From NCBI GenBank assembly GCA_017510605.1, contig JAFWMQ010000006.1:150004-214003 (forward strand): a DNA stretch of 64,000 nucleotides. The letters run 5' to 3'. A program made the position numbers and the translations under genes. The stretch's first letter is position 1. Each line of letters begins with the position of its first letter. This document shows positions 34,059 to 42,102 of the stretch, one piece after another. Below the pieces are notes generated by a model, which had not been told where the DNA came from, did not search any database, and was given only the letters and a program-made list of their open reading frames with translations. This DNA comes from Clostridiales bacterium. GTDB lineage: Bacteria > Bacillota > Clostridia > Saccharofermentanales > Saccharofermentanaceae.

Positions 34059-35314
34059 TCAAGAAGCTCCGCTGGCGTTTCATATCCGCAGCAATGCTCG
34101 CTTTCTTCCTCGTGATCGCGCTGATCGCGGGCCTTGTAAATATTTTTAACTACTGCGTTGAGACCCAACGTTTAGACCGGACCATTGATTCGATCGTCAC
34201 CTACGATGCTTACAGGCCACAATTTGCGGGACCTGACATGCGCGGCCCCGGTCCCGGCATGAACGGTGATAACCCTCCGATGGAACCTTTCCTCGCACTG
34301 CCGGATCTCGAAGCCAACTACATGACACGTTTCTTCATCGTTGCTGTCAGCGATGATAACTCGGTGCTTTTCGCATCAATGGATTTCGTCGCGTCAGTCG
34401 ATGAATCTGAAGCGGTCGATTACACCCTCTCTGCTCTTGCGAAAAACTCTGACCGCGGATATATCGGCGGTTACCGTTACGCAAGGATCGATTCTGATGA
34501 CGCGACCGTCGTAGTCTTCCTTAATTGTGAGAACGAGATAAGGTCAATGAATTCCATACTCTGCATGACGCTTGTCATTTCAGCAGCTGCATTGCTCCTG
34601 GTCTTCATCCTCGTCATGCTCTTATCCAAAAAAGCAATCCAGCCGATTGCCCAGAACATCGAGATCCAGAAGCGTTTCATCACCGATGCAAGCCACGAGC
34701 TCAAGACACCTCTTACCTCCATTTCGACCAGCATCGATGTCATCGAAATGGATCACGGAAAAGACGAATGGACAGACAATGTCCGCTCCCAGGTCAGCCG
34801 CATGTCCGGCCTTGTCAGCGAACTTGTCGCACTTTCCAAACTCGACGAGATCAAGCCCGTTCCCGACAAGGAACAGTTCGACTTAAGCGGTGCCGTCTGG
34901 GAGACCCTCGAAGTCTTTATTCCCCAGGCCAAAGCACGCGGCAAGGAGATAAAGACAGACGTACAGGAAAACGTATCCATCATCGGCGAGAAAGTATCCA
35001 TCCAGCAAATGCTGTCAGTTCTGATCGATAATGCGATCAAATATTCGGATGATGGCGGGAAGATCTCATTTTCGATGCACAAGAACAAGAACAGAACTCA
35101 CATCGAAGTCTATAATACCTGCAATTACGAGAAAGCACCTGACGTAAACCGTCTTTTCGACCGCTTCTACCGCCCTGATGAATCCCGCAACACAACCACA
35201 GGCGGCAACGGAATAGGTCTCGCCGTCGCAAAAGCCGTCGCAGAAGCTCACGGCGGCAAGATCCTTGCGATCTGTCCCGACGGCAAATCCATGAAGATAA
35301 CGGTAGATCTGTAA
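34055..35314 (+). CDS. Sensor histidine kinase, partner of the OmpR regulator
   Basis: The 419-residue protein has two membrane segments (about 8-32 and 168-190) around an extracellular sensor of about 135 residues that contains a Pro/Gly/Met-rich stretch (GPDMRGPGPGMNGDNPPM). The HisKA box FITDASHELKTPLTS has His214. The ATPase domain has IDNAIKYSD (N box), FDRFYRPDESR (F box) and GGNGIGLAVAKA (G2). It would phosphorylate the regulator encoded upstream when the sensor detects envelope damage. Confidence 0.95.
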   Translation: MIKKLRWRFISAAMLAFFLVIALIAGLVNIFNYCVETQRLDRTIDSIVTYDAYRPQFAGPDMRGPGPGMNGDNPPMEPFLALPDLEANYMTRFFIVAVSDDNSVLFASMDFVASVDESEAVDYTLSALAKNSDRGYIGGYRYARIDSDDATVVVFLNCENEIRSMNSILCMTLVISAAALLLVFILVMLLSKKAIQPIAQNIEIQKRFITDASHELKTPLTSISTSIDVIEMDHGKDEWTDNVRSQVSRMSGLVSELVALSKLDEIKPVPDKEQFDLSGAVWETLEVFIPQAKARGKEIKTDVQENVSIIGEKVSIQQMLSVLIDNAIKYSDDGGKISFSMHKNKNRTHIEVYNTCNYEKAPDVNRLFDRFYRPDESRNTTTGGNGIGLAVAKAVAEAHGGKILAICPDGKSMKITVDL

Positions 35315-35380
35315 TTATTTATTCTGGTCCCGGCCTCTATGACTAATTTTGTGAGTATTTGCCACCCTTGCTTGGATTAA

Positions 35381-35482
35381 TCCGACTTTTTTCCGACTAA
35401 TATGCTTTGTAAAGTCGGACAAATAGTCGGAAATCCGGAAATCCGACTTTTCTGCCGAGTTTTTCAACACGAAAAGTCGGAA
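35381..35482. repeat. Two nested palindromic elements, copy 2 of the dispersed family
   Basis: TCCGACTTT (35381-35389) pairs with AAAGTCGGA (35411-35419), and ATCCGACTTTT (35441-35451) pairs with AAAAGTCGG (35472-35480). The second palindrome shares about 80 percent of its 40 bases with the reverse complement of the one at 20279-20324 by eye. Confidence 0.7.
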
Positions 35483-35640
35483 AGATAGCGAACTGCAAAT
35501 GCTGCCGGTAGTAAGATTGCAATTGCACAAAATAGTCGTTTTCGCAATGCAATGACTTTTTTGAGAGTATTCAACAGTGTTTTAGTCACAAAAACTGTAT
35601 TTCTGTTTTTCGCACCGGCGGAATTCTTCATATTTCTTAC

Positions 35641-35672
35641 TTCACCTTCATTTCAGGTAACCCTCCTACAAT
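35641..35672 (+). promoter_or_regulatory. Third promoter with tandem TTCA boxes
   Basis: TTCA at 35641 and 35652 is followed after 11 bases by TACAAT at 35667-35672, the same spacing as at htrA and the regulator gene. It would drive the truncated gene at 35710. Confidence 0.55.
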
Positions 35673-35709
35673 GGCGCTATCAAGTTAAGGAGGGCTCTTA
35701 AGGATAACT

Positions 35710-35841
35710 ATGGAAAAAGACAGGAATTACCGGCAAGAGCTCAAGTTTGAGATCCCGTACGGAGAGTATGTGGCAATGCAGAAGAGGCTCAGGCTGATAA
35801 TGAAGCCGGATCCTCATGTCGGTGAATACGGGGCAGCCTAA
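35710..35841 (+). pseudogene. N-terminal remnant of a VTC-domain polyphosphate polymerase-like gene
   Basis: A 43-codon frame (ATG 35710, TAA 35839-35841) begins MEKDRNYRQELKFEIPYGEY and continues with VAMQKRLRLIMKPDPHVGEY. This is the usual start of clostridial VTC-domain proteins, where R-x-E-L-K-Y and RL...M.PDPH precede the catalytic tunnel. The other 200 residues of the domain are missing. AAGGAGGG lies 15 bases or more upstream, and a terminator-like hairpin follows. It is probably a deletion remnant that retains its promoter. Confidence 0.65.
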
Positions 35842-35852
35842 TTTATTGGTGA

Positions 35853-35888
35853 AAAATCACAGCCGAATTCACTACCTGCTGTGATTTT
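35853..35888. terminator. Hairpin after the VTC remnant
   Basis: AAAATCACAGC (35853-35863) and GCTGTGATTTT (35878-35888) form an 11-bp perfect stem with A- and T-rich ends, fit to act as a bidirectional terminator. The rest of the gap to 36104 shows no gene. Confidence 0.6.
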
Positions 35889-36104
35889 GCTGTGATCTTT
35901 CCTGGAAACGAGACTCCGTTGAGCACGCGAGGCTCGAAGCGAGCGTAACAAAAACCCGCCCTCCCCTTAATCAGCCCCGGTTTCTACGCTATAATATTAA
36001 TATTGAGTAACAGAAATAGTTTTCAAAAGAATATATAGGTTTTGCAACATTTTTCATTCCTTGTCTGTATATAGGACAAAGGCACAAACAAGGAGGGCAA
36101 GACA

Positions 36105-36446
36105 ATGAAGATTACACCTGCAAAAGATTATAAGAAGCCGGTTTACGCTATCGGCGTCGCAACAATATTAATGGCAATGACAGTTACGGGATGCACGGAT
36201 CCTGTCGGATATGACGGAGACGTTGCGATCAATACAGACAACACCGATCAGGTCGATCTTGCCGGAGCTGCAGATATCCGTCCGGATGAGACAGAATACA
36301 GCAAGACAGACGGAGACAATCCTGTACTTGCAGGAGAGGTTGAATTAGACGGAGATGTCGCTATAGAGCCCACAAATGAGATTGAATTAGAAGGGGTAAT
36401 CGCTATTGACGAGACCGAGAAGACCGAATGCACCAAGGAGACATAA
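36105..36446 (+). CDS. Small acidic lipoprotein, candidate radical-SAM-modified precursor
   Basis: The 113-residue protein starts MKITPAKDYKKPVYAIG, has a hydrophobic stretch and a lipobox VTGC (Cys30). The exported part is very acidic and contains at least four copies of a short motif, roughly G-x-V/A-x-I preceded by L/Y and followed by acidic residues: YDGDVAI (36-42), LAGAADI (52-58), LAGEVELDGDVAI (75-87) and LEGVIAI (95-101). It ends with a lone Cys109. A SPASM radical SAM gene starts three bases after its stop. AGGAGG precedes the ATG. I infer that the enzyme modifies this repeat peptide; the leader is conserved in Ruminococcus-type genomes as far as I recall. Confidence 0.8.
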   Translation: MKITPAKDYKKPVYAIGVATILMAMTVTGCTDPVGYDGDVAINTDNTDQVDLAGAADIRPDETEYSKTDGDNPVLAGEVELDGDVAIEPTNEIELEGVIAIDETEKTECTKET

Positions 36447-36449
36447 TTC

Positions 36450-37511
36450 ATGAATCTCACACTGCACCTCACTGATAATTGCAATATGGACTGCAGCTAC
36501 TGCATCCGCGAGAAATGCCCCAAAGACATGACCGAAGAAGTTCTCTTCAAGGCTTGCGATCTCGCATTTTCCAGAGGGCAGCGCGCAGGTCTTTGTTTTT
36601 TCGGAGGCGAACCTCTGCTTAAGAAGGATCTCATCTACAAGGCGTTGGATTACTGCGAGGAGAAATCCGCTAAGACAGGAATACGGTTCGATTGCAAGAT
36701 GACGACCAACGGATCTTTGTTGGAAGAGAAATTTCTTGAGCGCGCGAAAAAAGCTAATCTCGGAATAGGTCTTTCTTTCGACGGCAAAGCGCAGGACATC
36801 TGCAGGATATTTGCCGGCGGCAAGCCCACGTCATCCGTGGTCGAAGAGAAAGCAAAGCTCCTCCTAAGTTATATGCCTGATTCGACCGCCCTGGCAACTA
36901 TTGCGCCCCAGGCGGTTCCCTACTATTTTGAATCCGTAAAGTATCTTCACGATCTTGGTTTCCGGAAAGTGTCGTTTGTCCTCGCATACGGCAAAAAGGT
37001 CAACTGGACTGACGAAGATCTCGTTGCTTTGAGAGAGCAGCTTGAGAAAACATCAGCTTATCTGAAAGAACTGTTCCTGAACAAAGAACGGTTCTTTATG
37101 TCAGCATTTAACGCAAAGATCAGGGACTGCATCAGCGGCAAGAACCCGGCAGAGCGCTGCCATCTTGGCGTCAGGCAGATGCCTGTTACTCCGGAAGGAA
37201 ATCTTTATCCGTGCACGTCTTTCATCGGAGATGATGATTATCTGCTGGGCAATGTTTTCGACGGCATCAATGAAGCAAAAGTCATTGAGATCGCCAAGAA
37301 AGCGGCAACACCGGAGACTTGTGTCAACTGTGATCTCGTAAAGCGCTGCACCAATTCATGTGGCTGTTCTAACCGTATGAATACCGGTGACGAGAATAAG
37401 GTCTCGCCGCTTCAGTGCACATATGAACGCATGCTGATCGAGATCAGCGATGCACTCGGTGAGGAACTGTATCAGATCGACCGTGACCGTTTCATTAAGT
37501 ATTACGCTTGA
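36450..37511 (+). CDS. Radical SAM/SPASM domain peptide-maturase-like protein
   Basis: The 353-residue protein has the radical SAM cluster motif CNMDCSYC (Cys11, Cys15, Cys18), GGEPLL (motif for SAM binding) and TTNGSLLE. A C-terminal SPASM region starts at CHLGVRQMPVTPEGNLYPC and continues with CVNCDLVKRC and TNSCGC, enough cysteines for auxiliary iron-sulfur clusters. SPASM enzymes such as the sactipeptide and anaerobic sulfatase maturases modify peptides. The start lies three bases after the lipoprotein stop, with AAGGAG inside the end of that gene, so they are cotranslated. The lipoprotein is the obvious substrate candidate. Confidence 0.92.
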   Translation: MNLTLHLTDNCNMDCSYCIREKCPKDMTEEVLFKACDLAFSRGQRAGLCFFGGEPLLKKDLIYKALDYCEEKSAKTGIRFDCKMTTNGSLLEEKFLERAKKANLGIGLSFDGKAQDICRIFAGGKPTSSVVEEKAKLLLSYMPDSTALATIAPQAVPYYFESVKYLHDLGFRKVSFVLAYGKKVNWTDEDLVALREQLEKTSAYLKELFLNKERFFMSAFNAKIRDCISGKNPAERCHLGVRQMPVTPEGNLYPCTSFIGDDDYLLGNVFDGINEAKVIEIAKKAATPETCVNCDLVKRCTNSCGCSNRMNTGDENKVSPLQCTYERMLIEISDALGEELYQIDRDRFIKYYA

Positions 37512-37518
37512 ACGGCGA

Positions 37519-37914
37519 TTAATCAGGATAATACTTTTTCTCCCAGGCCTCAAATTCAGACTCGGAATCAAGAATATCTGTGACAGGCTGAACGGCCGGT
37601 TCAGTTTCATTCTTTTGCAACTGCGAATCGTACTTTTTTATCTCCTCGTCAGTTAATCTTCTGACAAGTTCGGAGCCGGAAGGGCCTGCGGACGGAGAGT
37701 CGATCCTCTCGGCATACCTTGCAGAGAACCCATCCCTTTCAGCGTTCGACAGTTTGTCTTTTCTGGCAGTGAAAGTAACGTATGCTTTGTAATCGGTGTT
37801 CTTGCCGCGGCTGTCACCGATGTTATTTGATTTGTCGAGTATCGTACCAAAGATCCAGCATGAGAGTCCGAATCCCAATCCTGTTGCAAACAGAAATGCC
37901 ATTACATTTATCAT
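37519..37914 (-). CDS. Single-TM protein downstream of the zinc-ribbon gene
   Basis: The 131-residue protein has one N-terminal membrane segment (residues 4-25) and a charged tail with YKAYVTFTARKDKLSNAERDGF, LVRRLTDEEIKKYDSQLQ and a C-terminal EFEAWEKKYYPD. No family is recognised. It lies four bases after the zinc-ribbon membrane protein, so both are one operon. AGGGGTG precedes its ATG. Confidence 0.72.
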   Translation of the reverse strand: MINVMAFLFATGLGFGLSCWIFGTILDKSNNIGDSRGKNTDYKAYVTFTARKDKLSNAERDGFSARYAERIDSPSAGPSGSELVRRLTDEEIKKYDSQLQKNETEPAVQPVTDILDSESEFEAWEKKYYPD

Positions 37915-37918
37915 AGTG

Positions 37919-39136
37919 TCACCCCTGTCTCTTCTTCATGAAATTGAATATTGCCTTATCCTGCGTAAGGTTAATATTCTTGATTACCTTGACTACCTTG
38001 CCGATGCCGGTCGAAAACAATGCAATGATTCCGGCAATGAGAATTCCTATGATCTTGCCGTTACCGTCATTGCTGCTGCGTGATGATCTGCCCGTGAAGA
38101 AAAAAGGCAACGTTTCCTTGAACACGAAAAACAATGCTACTGATGCAACGATTCCCAAAGTTATCAGAAGCGAATAGAACAGTATCTTGTTCCAGGGAAG
38201 TCCGCAAACGACTTTTCCCGTATCGCCGTTTACAAGGATAGTGTTCTGTTTCCCCTTGTATTTGAATGTGATAAACCATGCAGGAAGCATCGCATATATC
38301 ATGTCATTCTCGAGCTTCATGGACGGGAAAGAAGATATGATCTTTTTGCTGCTCGCTTTTACATCATTTATTGCTTCGGCATTGAAGTATTCCCTTGCCC
38401 TGTCGAGCGTTGCGTGTCTCAGATCACTGTAGGTGACATCCGAGACATTAGAGTAGAATCCTGCAAGATAATCCTCATCGAAAGGCTTCAGCCTCGATAA
38501 CTCGAACGGTTCAAGTCTTGAGCTGCTCTCATCAGACAAAGCACATGAAGCATCGATCGGAAGATTATTAAGATTCATCCTTCCCGCACGTCCGAAATAC
38601 CTGGTCACGGAATTCTTTCCGCTCTTTACCTGACCCTTAACAACAACGGCATCCGTGTAAGATGCATTTACGATCCAGTATGGAATATAGATTCCTCTTA
38701 CGCATTCGGGCGAGAAATTTTTTATATCCTTCGGGATAAAAAAGCCTCTGTCGATCTTCTCGTGAACAAGCCTTATGGCTCTCTCTTTGGTGATCGAGAA
38801 AGGAAGCACGAACTCAGGGCATTTCTGCTTGGCGATCCTGCTGAATACCACGTTGGAATTACCGCAGTAAATGCAAGTCGTTGAAGCTTCCGTGCCGTTA
38901 ATTATGATCTCGCCGCCGCACTCGCTGCACGAATAAACGTAACAGTCCATGAGGTCCTGATCTTTTGTACCGTAGATCTCTTCTGCTGATTCAGCCTTCA
39001 GACCCTGTCTGTATTCTTTTGACTCGGATTCAACCTCATCAGCTCTGAACGAACTTCCGCAGGAAGAACAGACAAGCTTTTGAGAAGCCGGGTCAAATAC
39101 CAGCGGATGGCTGCAGTTCTTACACAGTGTTGCCAT
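37919..39136 (-). CDS. Zinc-ribbon membrane protein (TFIIB-type ribbon at N-terminus)
   Basis: I choose the start at 39136 (MATLCKNCSHPL) with AGGGG upstream rather than nine codons earlier. The 405-residue protein has two CxxC...CxxC zinc ribbons (CKNC...CSSCG near residues 5-30, CSEC...CIYCG near 70-95), a long mixed domain, and two C-terminal membrane segments (about 310-335 and 355-380). Similar clostridial proteins are annotated as TFIIB-type zinc ribbon-containing proteins with no known role. The small gene at 37519 is cotranscribed. Confidence 0.85.
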   Translation of the reverse strand: MATLCKNCSHPLVFDPASQKLVCSSCGSSFRADEVESESKEYRQGLKAESAEEIYGTKDQDLMDCYVYSCSECGGEIIINGTEASTTCIYCGNSNVVFSRIAKQKCPEFVLPFSITKERAIRLVHEKIDRGFFIPKDIKNFSPECVRGIYIPYWIVNASYTDAVVVKGQVKSGKNSVTRYFGRAGRMNLNNLPIDASCALSDESSSRLEPFELSRLKPFDEDYLAGFYSNVSDVTYSDLRHATLDRAREYFNAEAINDVKASSKKIISSFPSMKLENDMIYAMLPAWFITFKYKGKQNTILVNGDTGKVVCGLPWNKILFYSLLITLGIVASVALFFVFKETLPFFFTGRSSRSSNDGNGKIIGILIAGIIALFSTGIGKVVKVIKNINLTQDKAIFNFMKKRQG

Positions 39137-39293
39137 TTCTTTACCCCTATCCCTTAAATTCAATTTTCGAAAAAAACATAAACCGGCAATAACAATTATA
39201 CATTAAGTAAAGTTAAGTAAAGCATGTTCCCGAGACGTGATATAATGCAGTTAACTAAAGATTTTTTTAGAATATCCGTGCTCCGGGGTACAT

Positions 39294-41606
39294 ATGGAAA
39301 AGAAGAAACGTTTTCATATTGACGAGCGTTATGTCACAGTTAATCTGACACAGAGCATTATCGTTTATTCTGTGGTCGTTCCTTTCTGTGTCTATCTGAG
39401 CGTGGATAATTTTATCCGCGGCAATATGCTTGTCGCGAGATACGCGCTGTTCTGCGCGATAATGACGGCAATTGCGATCGTCAACTTCTCGATATGTAAG
39501 TTCGGCAAGAAAGAACGCCGGTGGCTCATGCATGTGGCGATAAACATCCAATGCATTGTCTATTGGATCACGTTCACGTTTTTCATTTATACCGGAGGAA
39601 CGGAGGGAACGAGCATCTTCCTGATCTTCCTGGCCGTGCCGGTCGTGTTCTTCTTCTTCAACCTGTCGTACTCGCTTTATTTCTGTCTGGTCTTTTTCGT
39701 GATCATGTGCGTATATATGTACACGCCTCTGAAAGATATGGGTTATCAGTTCCCTTCATCTTATTATTCTCGTCTGCCGATGATGTATCTGGTCAATGTT
39801 TTCATGTGCGCCCTTGCCCAATATGAGACCGTAAAAGCGAAAATCAAGCAGGACGAAGCTCTCAAAGTGGCAAGACACGCGAACGAAGCAAAAACGGACT
39901 TCCTTGCTAATACCAGCCACGAGATCAGGACACCTATCAATGCCGTTCTCGGAATGAATGAGATGATCTTAAGAGAATCCGTCAAAGCAGAGAAACTGAC
40001 AAACGCAAATCCTGCGGTCTACCACGAATCGTTCAAGAAGATAAGAAATTATTCCGGCAACGTTGACAGTGCAGGAAACAATCTCCTTGCGATCATTAAC
40101 GACATCCTTGATTTCACTAAGATCGAAGAAGGAAAGATGGATATCGTTAACGGTGAATACCAGCTGAGCTCAGTAATAAACGATGTCAGCAACATGGTAT
40201 TTATCAAGGCTCAGGAGAAGAACCTGACATTTGAGACGGATGTTGACGAGAAGCTCCCTGACCTTCTCCACGGCGATGTCGTAAGGATCAGACAGGTCAT
40301 CACAAATATCCTGAACAATGCGGTCAAGTATACCGACAAAGGAAGCGTTTCCCTTAAGGTCAGCGGCAGGATGAAAGAGAATAAATCTCCTGACGGAAAG
40401 CCCGTAATTGAACTCATTGTTGCCGTATCAGACACCGGTATCGGTATCAGCAAAGAAGACATAGGCAAGCTGTTCGGAAAATTCGAGAGAGTAGATCTTG
40501 AGAAGAACAGCACCAAGGAAGGCACCGGTCTCGGCCTGGCGATCAGCAAGATGCTTGTGGAAATGATGGGCGGAAACATAAAAGTCGACAGTACTTACGG
40601 CGTCGGATCCACGTTCACCATTACTATCCCTCAGACGGTCCTCTCGGATGAACCGATTGGTAATTTCAAGGAAAAATTCGAGAAGAGCATCGGCAATAAG
40701 AAGGCATATCACGAGAGCTTCAGGGCACCCGATGCTCATATCCTCATTGTGGATGATACTAAGATGAATCTTATCGTAGCAACGGAATTTCTCAAGGATA
40801 CAAAGATCTGCATCGATACTGCAGGCGGCGGCAGAGAAGCGGTGACTCTCTCACTCAAGAATAAATACGATGTTATCCTCATGGACCAGCGTATGCCTGA
40901 AATGGACGGTGAAGAAGCATTCCGCATCATCAGGAGTCACAAGGACGGTCCTAATATCAATACGCCTGTTATCTGTCTTACAGCCGATGCGGTCGTCGGC
41001 GCGAGGGAACGCTATCTGTCAAAAGGCTTCGACGATTACCTTACAAAACCCATAGACAGCACTTACCTCGAGATGATGCTGAAGAAATATATTCCTTCAG
41101 ACAAGATCGAGATCGTAACAGATGAAGAGAAGAAGATCGCCGAAATGGCTGCCGAAAATGCCGTAGATGATCCCGATACGATCTTCCGTTTCCTTGGAGA
41201 CAACGGCATCAACGTCTCAAAAGGCATGTCTAACTGTGCAGGAGACAAAGAATTCTACTTCTCGATGCTGAAGGAATATGTGAAAGGATCTGACAAAAAG
41301 AAAAATGATCTTAAGAAGTTCCTTGATACCGGAGACTTCAAGAATTACACCATTCTCATACACTCCATTAAGAGCACTTCCGCCACGATCGGAGCGATGG
41401 CTCCTTATAAGATCGCACAGGAATTGGAAGCCGCTTCCAAAGAAGAAAAACGCGACTTCGTTGCATCATTCCATGTAGTATTCATGAAGGAATACGAAGC
41501 GATGCTGGCCACCATCGGAAGCGTTCTTCCAGCAGACGATGATGATCAGGCGGGAGATTTTACCGACGAGAACGGTGTCATGGAATTCTCGCCGGATCCT
41601 GAATAA
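39294..41606 (+). CDS. Hybrid sensor kinase with receiver and Hpt domains
   Basis: The 770-residue protein has about six membrane segments (residues 18-175), a HisKA domain with FLANTSHEIRTPINA (His209), and an ATPase domain (NNAVKYTDKG, DTGIGIS, GTGLGLAISKML). It then has a receiver with LIVDDTKMN, phospho-acceptor Asp in VILMDQRMPEMDG and KPID, and a C-terminal Hpt domain (LIHSIKSTSATIGA). A multi-step phosphorelay within one protein is expected; the final regulator is not nearby. The last 29 bases overlap the convergent Nudix gene. Confidence 0.94.
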   Translation: MEKKKRFHIDERYVTVNLTQSIIVYSVVVPFCVYLSVDNFIRGNMLVARYALFCAIMTAIAIVNFSICKFGKKERRWLMHVAINIQCIVYWITFTFFIYTGGTEGTSIFLIFLAVPVVFFFFNLSYSLYFCLVFFVIMCVYMYTPLKDMGYQFPSSYYSRLPMMYLVNVFMCALAQYETVKAKIKQDEALKVARHANEAKTDFLANTSHEIRTPINAVLGMNEMILRESVKAEKLTNANPAVYHESFKKIRNYSGNVDSAGNNLLAIINDILDFTKIEEGKMDIVNGEYQLSSVINDVSNMVFIKAQEKNLTFETDVDEKLPDLLHGDVVRIRQVITNILNNAVKYTDKGSVSLKVSGRMKENKSPDGKPVIELIVAVSDTGIGISKEDIGKLFGKFERVDLEKNSTKEGTGLGLAISKMLVEMMGGNIKVDSTYGVGSTFTITIPQTVLSDEPIGNFKEKFEKSIGNKKAYHESFRAPDAHILIVDDTKMNLIVATEFLKDTKICIDTAGGGREAVTLSLKNKYDVILMDQRMPEMDGEEAFRIIRSHKDGPNINTPVICLTADAVVGARERYLSKGFDDYLTKPIDSTYLEMMLKKYIPSDKIEIVTDEEKKIAEMAAENAVDDPDTIFRFLGDNGINVSKGMSNCAGDKEFYFSMLKEYVKGSDKKKNDLKKFLDTGDFKNYTILIHSIKSTSATIGAMAPYKIAQELEAASKEEKRDFVASFHVVFMKEYEAMLATIGSVLPADDDDQAGDFTDENGVMEFSPDPE

Positions 41607-42087
41607 AATCAGTGTACTCTTTCAGAGCCCTGTACTCACGCCTGTAAAGCCCGTAATCAGCTATATTGTCTTTGTGGAACTTCTCATACTGTCCGAAGAT
41701 CTCCACCGCTTTTTCCAGCGGGATCCACGCGCTGATGCATCCGGCTTCCTCTTCAGCTTCCGTCAGATGCAGGCTGCCGGTATTTTCGAGAAGTTCGCAG
41801 ACAAAATAATGACAGATATGCCTCCAGTCCTCGAAAAACTCTTCTATCTGAACAAACTCCTGTGTCGCCCTGACTGCCATCCCGGTCTCTTCAAGCATCT
41901 CGCGCTCGCAGCATCCGGCAAAAGTCTCGTCACCCTCGACACCGCCTCCGGGAATGATGTATTTGTCGTAATTCGTCTCGTAGCCTAACAGCACTTTCCC
42001 GTCATGGACAAGCACACCCCTGCAGGCATGGCGGAGATGCTCAACGCGCCCCGAATAATCGTCATTGATAAGTTGTATCTGCTTCAT
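41578..42087 (-). CDS. Nudix hydrolase
   Basis: The 169-residue protein has the Nudix box GGGVEGDETFAGCCEREMLEE followed by TGM (one run, about residues 47-70), after VLLGYETNYDKYIIP. ADP-ribose, nucleotide or related phosphate substrates are possible. The 3' end overlaps the hybrid kinase gene on the other strand by 29 bases. The solute-binding lipoprotein gene ends upstream at 42103, leaving 15 bases, so they may be cotranscribed. Confidence 0.9.
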   Translation of the reverse strand: MKQIQLINDDYSGRVEHLRHACRGVLVHDGKVLLGYETNYDKYIIPGGGVEGDETFAGCCEREMLEETGMAVRATQEFVQIEEFFEDWRHICHYFVCELLENTGSLHLTEAEEEAGCISAWIPLEKAVEIFGQYEKFHKDNIADYGLYRREYRALKEYTDFIQDPARIP

Positions 42088-42102
42088 AAGCTGTACCGCA
42101 AT

